A stretch of 64,000 bases of DNA from positions 1 to 64,000 of the forward strand of contig NZ_JAHYSS010000006.1 in assembly GCF_019802255.1 (NCBI RefSeq). The letters are read 5' to 3'. Under the pieces are notes generated by a model that saw nothing but the letters and a program-made list of their open reading frames with translations, ran no database searches and was not told the origin of the DNA. Below, one piece after another: positions 61,380 through 64,000 of the stretch (position 1 is its first letter; each line of letters begins with the position of its first letter). The translations under genes were made by a program, and so were the position numbers. Source of the DNA: Pedobacter polysacchareus. GTDB lineage: Bacteria; Bacteroidota; Bacteroidia; Sphingobacteriales; Sphingobacteriaceae.

Positions 61380-62315
61380 CTACCTAAAAGATTTAGGTGT
61401 ACACTGCATGTGTTTTTTGAAAAATATATTAAAATTGGCCGGATACTCAAAGCCTAGGCAGTAGGCAATTTGCGCCACATTCCATTCAGTATGTTTCAAT
61501 AGCGCAACAGCTTCCGTTGCAATTCTTCTAGCCAGATGGTCTGATGTGGTTCTTCCTGTGACCTCTTTCACACTGTGATTCAAATGATTCACGTGTACAG
61601 AAAGTTTATGCGCAAAATCATGTGCCGTCCGCAGTTCCAAAACATGATCTGAAGAACCAATTGGAAACTGGCGTTCCAACAGTTCCAAAAACAGAGAAGT
61701 TAATCTAACAGAGGCATTGTTTTCTTTGAAATAAGTATTTGCCGGCCTGACTTTCAGGGCTTCATGTACAATCAGATGGATATAATTACGCAAAAGGTCG
61801 TATTTATGAACATATTCCCCTTCCATTTCTTCCATCATTTTGATCATGATTCCTTTGAAGGTTTCTTGCTGCTGTTCATTGATTAAGATGACAGGACAGT
61901 CCTGAATTCGCCACAGCAAGGACTCCCGCAGACTTTCATTTCTCTTATGGATAAAATTCTCTGTAAAAAGGCAGAAATAGCCAGACTGAGATTCGGAAGT
62001 CGACTCCCAGGCATAAGGGATATTCGGATTGGTAAACAATAAAGCCCTTCCATTTACTTCGATCTTTTCATTAGGATAATGGAGTACGCCATGACCAATA
62101 ATCAGCGATATTTTATAAAAATCCCTCCGATTATAAGGAGTCGGGTTTAAATGACAATAAGCCGATCTTTTGAAAATACCAAAATGACCAATATCACTGA
62201 CCATCTCAAAGCTTGGAACCGTGATTTCAGGACGATGCGTCTTTAAAAGATCATAGTAATCCTTTAAACTTTCGCTTTTATTCACTTGATAAAGATCCTG
62301 ATTTTTAAACAACAT
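61380..62315 (-). CDS. AraC family transcriptional regulator
   Basis: This 311-residue regulator has an N-terminal cupin-like ligand domain (about 25-180; YPNEKIEVNGRALLFTNPNI) and a C-terminal double helix-turn-helix of the AraC type (about 205-311; LSVHVNHLNHSVKEVTGRTT, and IAYCLGFEYPANFNIFFKKH). Such proteins activate or repress one or a few operons. It lies 21 bases upstream-side of the RND adaptor gene on the same strand, downstream of it in transcription, and probably controls that pump. Confidence 0.93.
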   Translation of the reverse strand: MLFKNQDLYQVNKSESLKDYYDLLKTHRPEITVPSFEMVSDIGHFGIFKRSAYCHLNPTPYNRRDFYKISLIIGHGVLHYPNEKIEVNGRALLFTNPNIPYAWESTSESQSGYFCLFTENFIHKRNESLRESLLWRIQDCPVILINEQQQETFKGIMIKMMEEMEGEYVHKYDLLRNYIHLIVHEALKVRPANTYFKENNASVRLTSLFLELLERQFPIGSSDHVLELRTAHDFAHKLSVHVNHLNHSVKEVTGRTTSDHLARRIATEAVALLKHTEWNVAQIAYCLGFEYPANFNIFFKKHMQCTPKSFR

Positions 62316-62336
62316 ACAATCAATCTTTAGGCAAAT

Positions 62337-63440
62337 TTAGGGTTTGATTGGCGTTCCTGCACGTAATTCTTCAGACGGACTTGTAACAAGTTCATCACCA
62401 ATATTCAGCTTGCCGAAAATCTCTGTCTGATCGTCCGTTTCTCTGCCTTTCTTTATATTTACTTTTTCTGTTTTATTTCCTACTACCTTCCATACATAGG
62501 TTCCTTCCGCTGTTTCTATAACTGCTTTTTTAGGCACAATAAAGGTGCTGGCATTAGCTGGAAGTGGGATATGGACTTCTGCAACCATTCCCGGCAATAG
62601 CTGTTTGTTTTCATTTGGCACATCCATTTCTACCTTTTCAGAACGCAGACGTAAATCCAGGGCACCAGATAAACGCTTAACTTTTGCCACAAACAGCTGT
62701 TCCGGCAATGACCTTACAGTGAAACTGATTTCATCTCCTGCCTTCAAATATCCAGTATAAACCTCTGGAATAGAGATGGCCAGACGGAGGTATTTTTGTT
62801 CTTGCAGCGTGAACAATGGGAATTCAGAGCCCTTTCCTGAAGGACCTACGTAGGCGCCTAAATTCACGTTTCTTGCAGTAATTTTCCCATTAAAAGGCGC
62901 ACGAATTTCCAGATAATCTCTCAGCGAGCCCACTTCCTGATAGGATGCTTTTGCTGCTTCAAATTGTGCGAGATCAGAGTTTTTACGTGCTACAGCCTGA
63001 TCCAGGTCATTTTTAGAGATGGTACCCGGTGTTTTACTAGTTTCATAAAGGCGGTCGTAATTTGCTTTACTGGCCAGATATAGTGCTTCCTGTGCTTTCA
63101 ATCTGCTTTTTGCCGCTGCAAGCTGAGAATTAGTTTCCGGTGCTTCCAGCGTCATTAACAGTTGTCCCTTCTTCACCTCCGAACCAATGTCTACGTTTAA
63201 TGTCTTCACAAAACTGCTCACCTTGGCATACAGGTCTACCTGCTGAAAAGCGCTGAGCTCACCGGGTAGCTGTAAGGCAGTCGCCAATTTCTCTTTTTGA
63301 AGTTTAAACGTGGCTATAGGCGCGGCTTTTTCAGTGGCAACTGGTTCTTTTTTAGCAGTAGCCGAACAGCCATTCAGCAGCGTTAACAGCGCCATTCCTC
63401 CAGTGATACAAATGGTATATGGAAATATATATTTTTTCAT
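62337..63440 (-). CDS. RND efflux periplasmic adaptor lipoprotein (second pump)
   Basis: The 367-residue protein has a lipoprotein signal (LLTLLNGCSATAKK) and the full adaptor layout: lipoyl halves around LSAFQQVDLYAKVSSFVKTL and LEIRAPFNGKITARNVNLGA, a helical hairpin between them (about 100-165), a beta barrel and a membrane-proximal end with KKAVIETAEGTYVWKV. It feeds the permease gene that starts beyond the window. Transcription order is permease, adaptor, AraC regulator, or the reverse of this if the promoter lies inside; spacing favours a single operon. Confidence 0.92.
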   Translation of the reverse strand: MKKYIFPYTICITGGMALLTLLNGCSATAKKEPVATEKAAPIATFKLQKEKLATALQLPGELSAFQQVDLYAKVSSFVKTLNVDIGSEVKKGQLLMTLEAPETNSQLAAAKSRLKAQEALYLASKANYDRLYETSKTPGTISKNDLDQAVARKNSDLAQFEAAKASYQEVGSLRDYLEIRAPFNGKITARNVNLGAYVGPSGKGSEFPLFTLQEQKYLRLAISIPEVYTGYLKAGDEISFTVRSLPEQLFVAKVKRLSGALDLRLRSEKVEMDVPNENKQLLPGMVAEVHIPLPANASTFIVPKKAVIETAEGTYVWKVVGNKTEKVNIKKGRETDDQTEIFGKLNIGDELVTSPSEELRAGTPIKP

Positions 63441-63493
63441 TTATGTATGTTTATATCTTAATATCTAAGCTTAAAATCGGTATTATTTATCAA

Positions 63494-64000
63494 TTATTCG
63501 GACAAGCCCTTGATGTAGTGTTTACTTTCTTCATCTTCAGGATCCAGAGAAATCGACTCCGTGGAAACTTTTCCCTGCACCCAGGCGAATACCAGCGGTA
63601 AAATGACCAGCACGGCAAAGGTAGAAGCAATTAAACCTCCAATTACAGCTCTTCCCAATGGGGAGACCTGATCACCGCCTTCTCCATGTCCAATCGCCAT
63701 TGGCAGCATCCCTGCAATCATGGCCACAGTGGTCATAATAATAGGACGGATCCGCAATGCAGCGGCCTCTCTTGCCGACTGTAAAGCATTGCCATTGTGT
63801 TTACGCAGCTGTTCCGCATTGGTAATGAGGAGTACTGCATTCGCAATAGACACTCCTACCGACATAATGATTCCCATATAGGACTGCAAGTTCAAGGTAG
63901 AGCCGGTTAGCATCAACAGCAATAACGCACCCAATACTACCGCTGGAACCGTCGCTAAAATCACCAAAGGAACTTTGAAAGATTGAAAGTTTGCCGATAA
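63494..64000 (-). CDS. RND efflux permease, C-terminal part
   Basis: The minus-strand frame is open to the right edge of the window, about 168 codons, so only the C-terminal end is present. It reads NFQSFKVPLVILATVPAVVL, LNLQSYMGIIMSVGVSIANA and MTTVAMIAGMLPMAIGHGEG, the last three or four membrane helices of an AcrB-type transporter, then a short acidic tail. It precedes the adaptor gene (63440) by 53 bases in the same direction. It belongs to a different pump from that at 4449. Confidence 0.92.
   Translation of the reverse strand, partial: LSANFQSFKVPLVILATVPAVVLGALLLLMLTGSTLNLQSYMGIIMSVGVSIANAVLLITNAEQLRKHNGNALQSAREAAALRIRPIIMTTVAMIAGMLPMAIGHGEGGDQVSPLGRAVIGGLIASTFAVLVILPLVFAWVQGKVSTESISLDPEDEESKHYIKGLSE

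Overview
The window looks like chromosomal DNA of a Bacteroidota bacterium of the Sphingobacteriaceae, most likely Pedobacter or a close relative. The reasons are family content (DUF5686/carboxypeptidase-regulatory barrel, FecR/DUF4974, DUF2490, DUF4833, DUF6370, 3-keto-disaccharide hydrolase/DUF1080, gliding-type Ig-like surface protein), several TAnnTTTG-type -7 promoter boxes and a moderately AT-rich composition. I saw no rRNA, tRNA, CRISPR array, insertion sequence or prophage genes. The taxonomic call is inference from gene content only.

Layout. 1-3647 (-) is the N-terminal part of a giant secreted Ig-like protein, followed by an AT-rich 800-base gap. 4449-11235 (-) is a tripartite RND efflux system (permease, adaptor, TolC) behind two tandem PAP2 phosphatases. 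11395-14083 has a MscS channel, FabF and a hotdog thioesterase. 14217-17597 holds small envelope genes, a receiver protein with Glu in place of the phospho-Asp, a possible frameshifted small membrane gene and a TetR regulator. 17722-21780 carries a DUF5686 outer-membrane protein and an EnvC-like amidase activator. 22273-24806 is a complete metNIQ methionine importer. 24990-28419 holds a phosphodiesterase, a metallophosphoesterase, a PAS protein with a kinase-like dimerisation segment but no ATPase domain, and a double Usp protein. 28616-32348 is a class Ib ribonucleotide reductase operon nrdH-nrdI-nrdE-nrdF with a perfect DnaA-box match upstream. 33380-45693 is mixed: ChaA-like antiporter, hybrid PAS kinase, OmpA lipoprotein, OMPLA-like phospholipase, third PAP2, DegT-like aminotransferase, an ArsR/Old Yellow Enzyme pair with two matching operators, and an LCIB-type carbonic anhydrase homologue.

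46092-56186 is a dense signalling block on the minus strand: ECF sigma factor, NarL-type regulator, stand-alone CheB, PAS kinase, CheB-CheR-PAS protein, second NarL-type regulator and second PAS kinase. No flagellar, MCP, CheA or CheW gene is present, so this looks like a methylation-linked sensory system not serving classical chemotaxis. 56553-64000 has a cold-shock gene, a small XRE regulator, a protein that appears to join an ECF sigma region 2 to a membrane FecR anti-sigma domain, an M24 aminopeptidase, two small proteins, an AraC regulator and the adaptor and truncated permease of a second RND pump.

The best candidates for something undescribed are the sigma2-FecR fusion beside a 26-base perfect palindrome, the non-flagellar CheB/CheR/NarL kinase cluster, the twin ArsR operator overlapping its own promoter, and the receiver protein with Asp-to-Glu substitution. 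All functional calls rest on reading motifs by eye; no database search was run.
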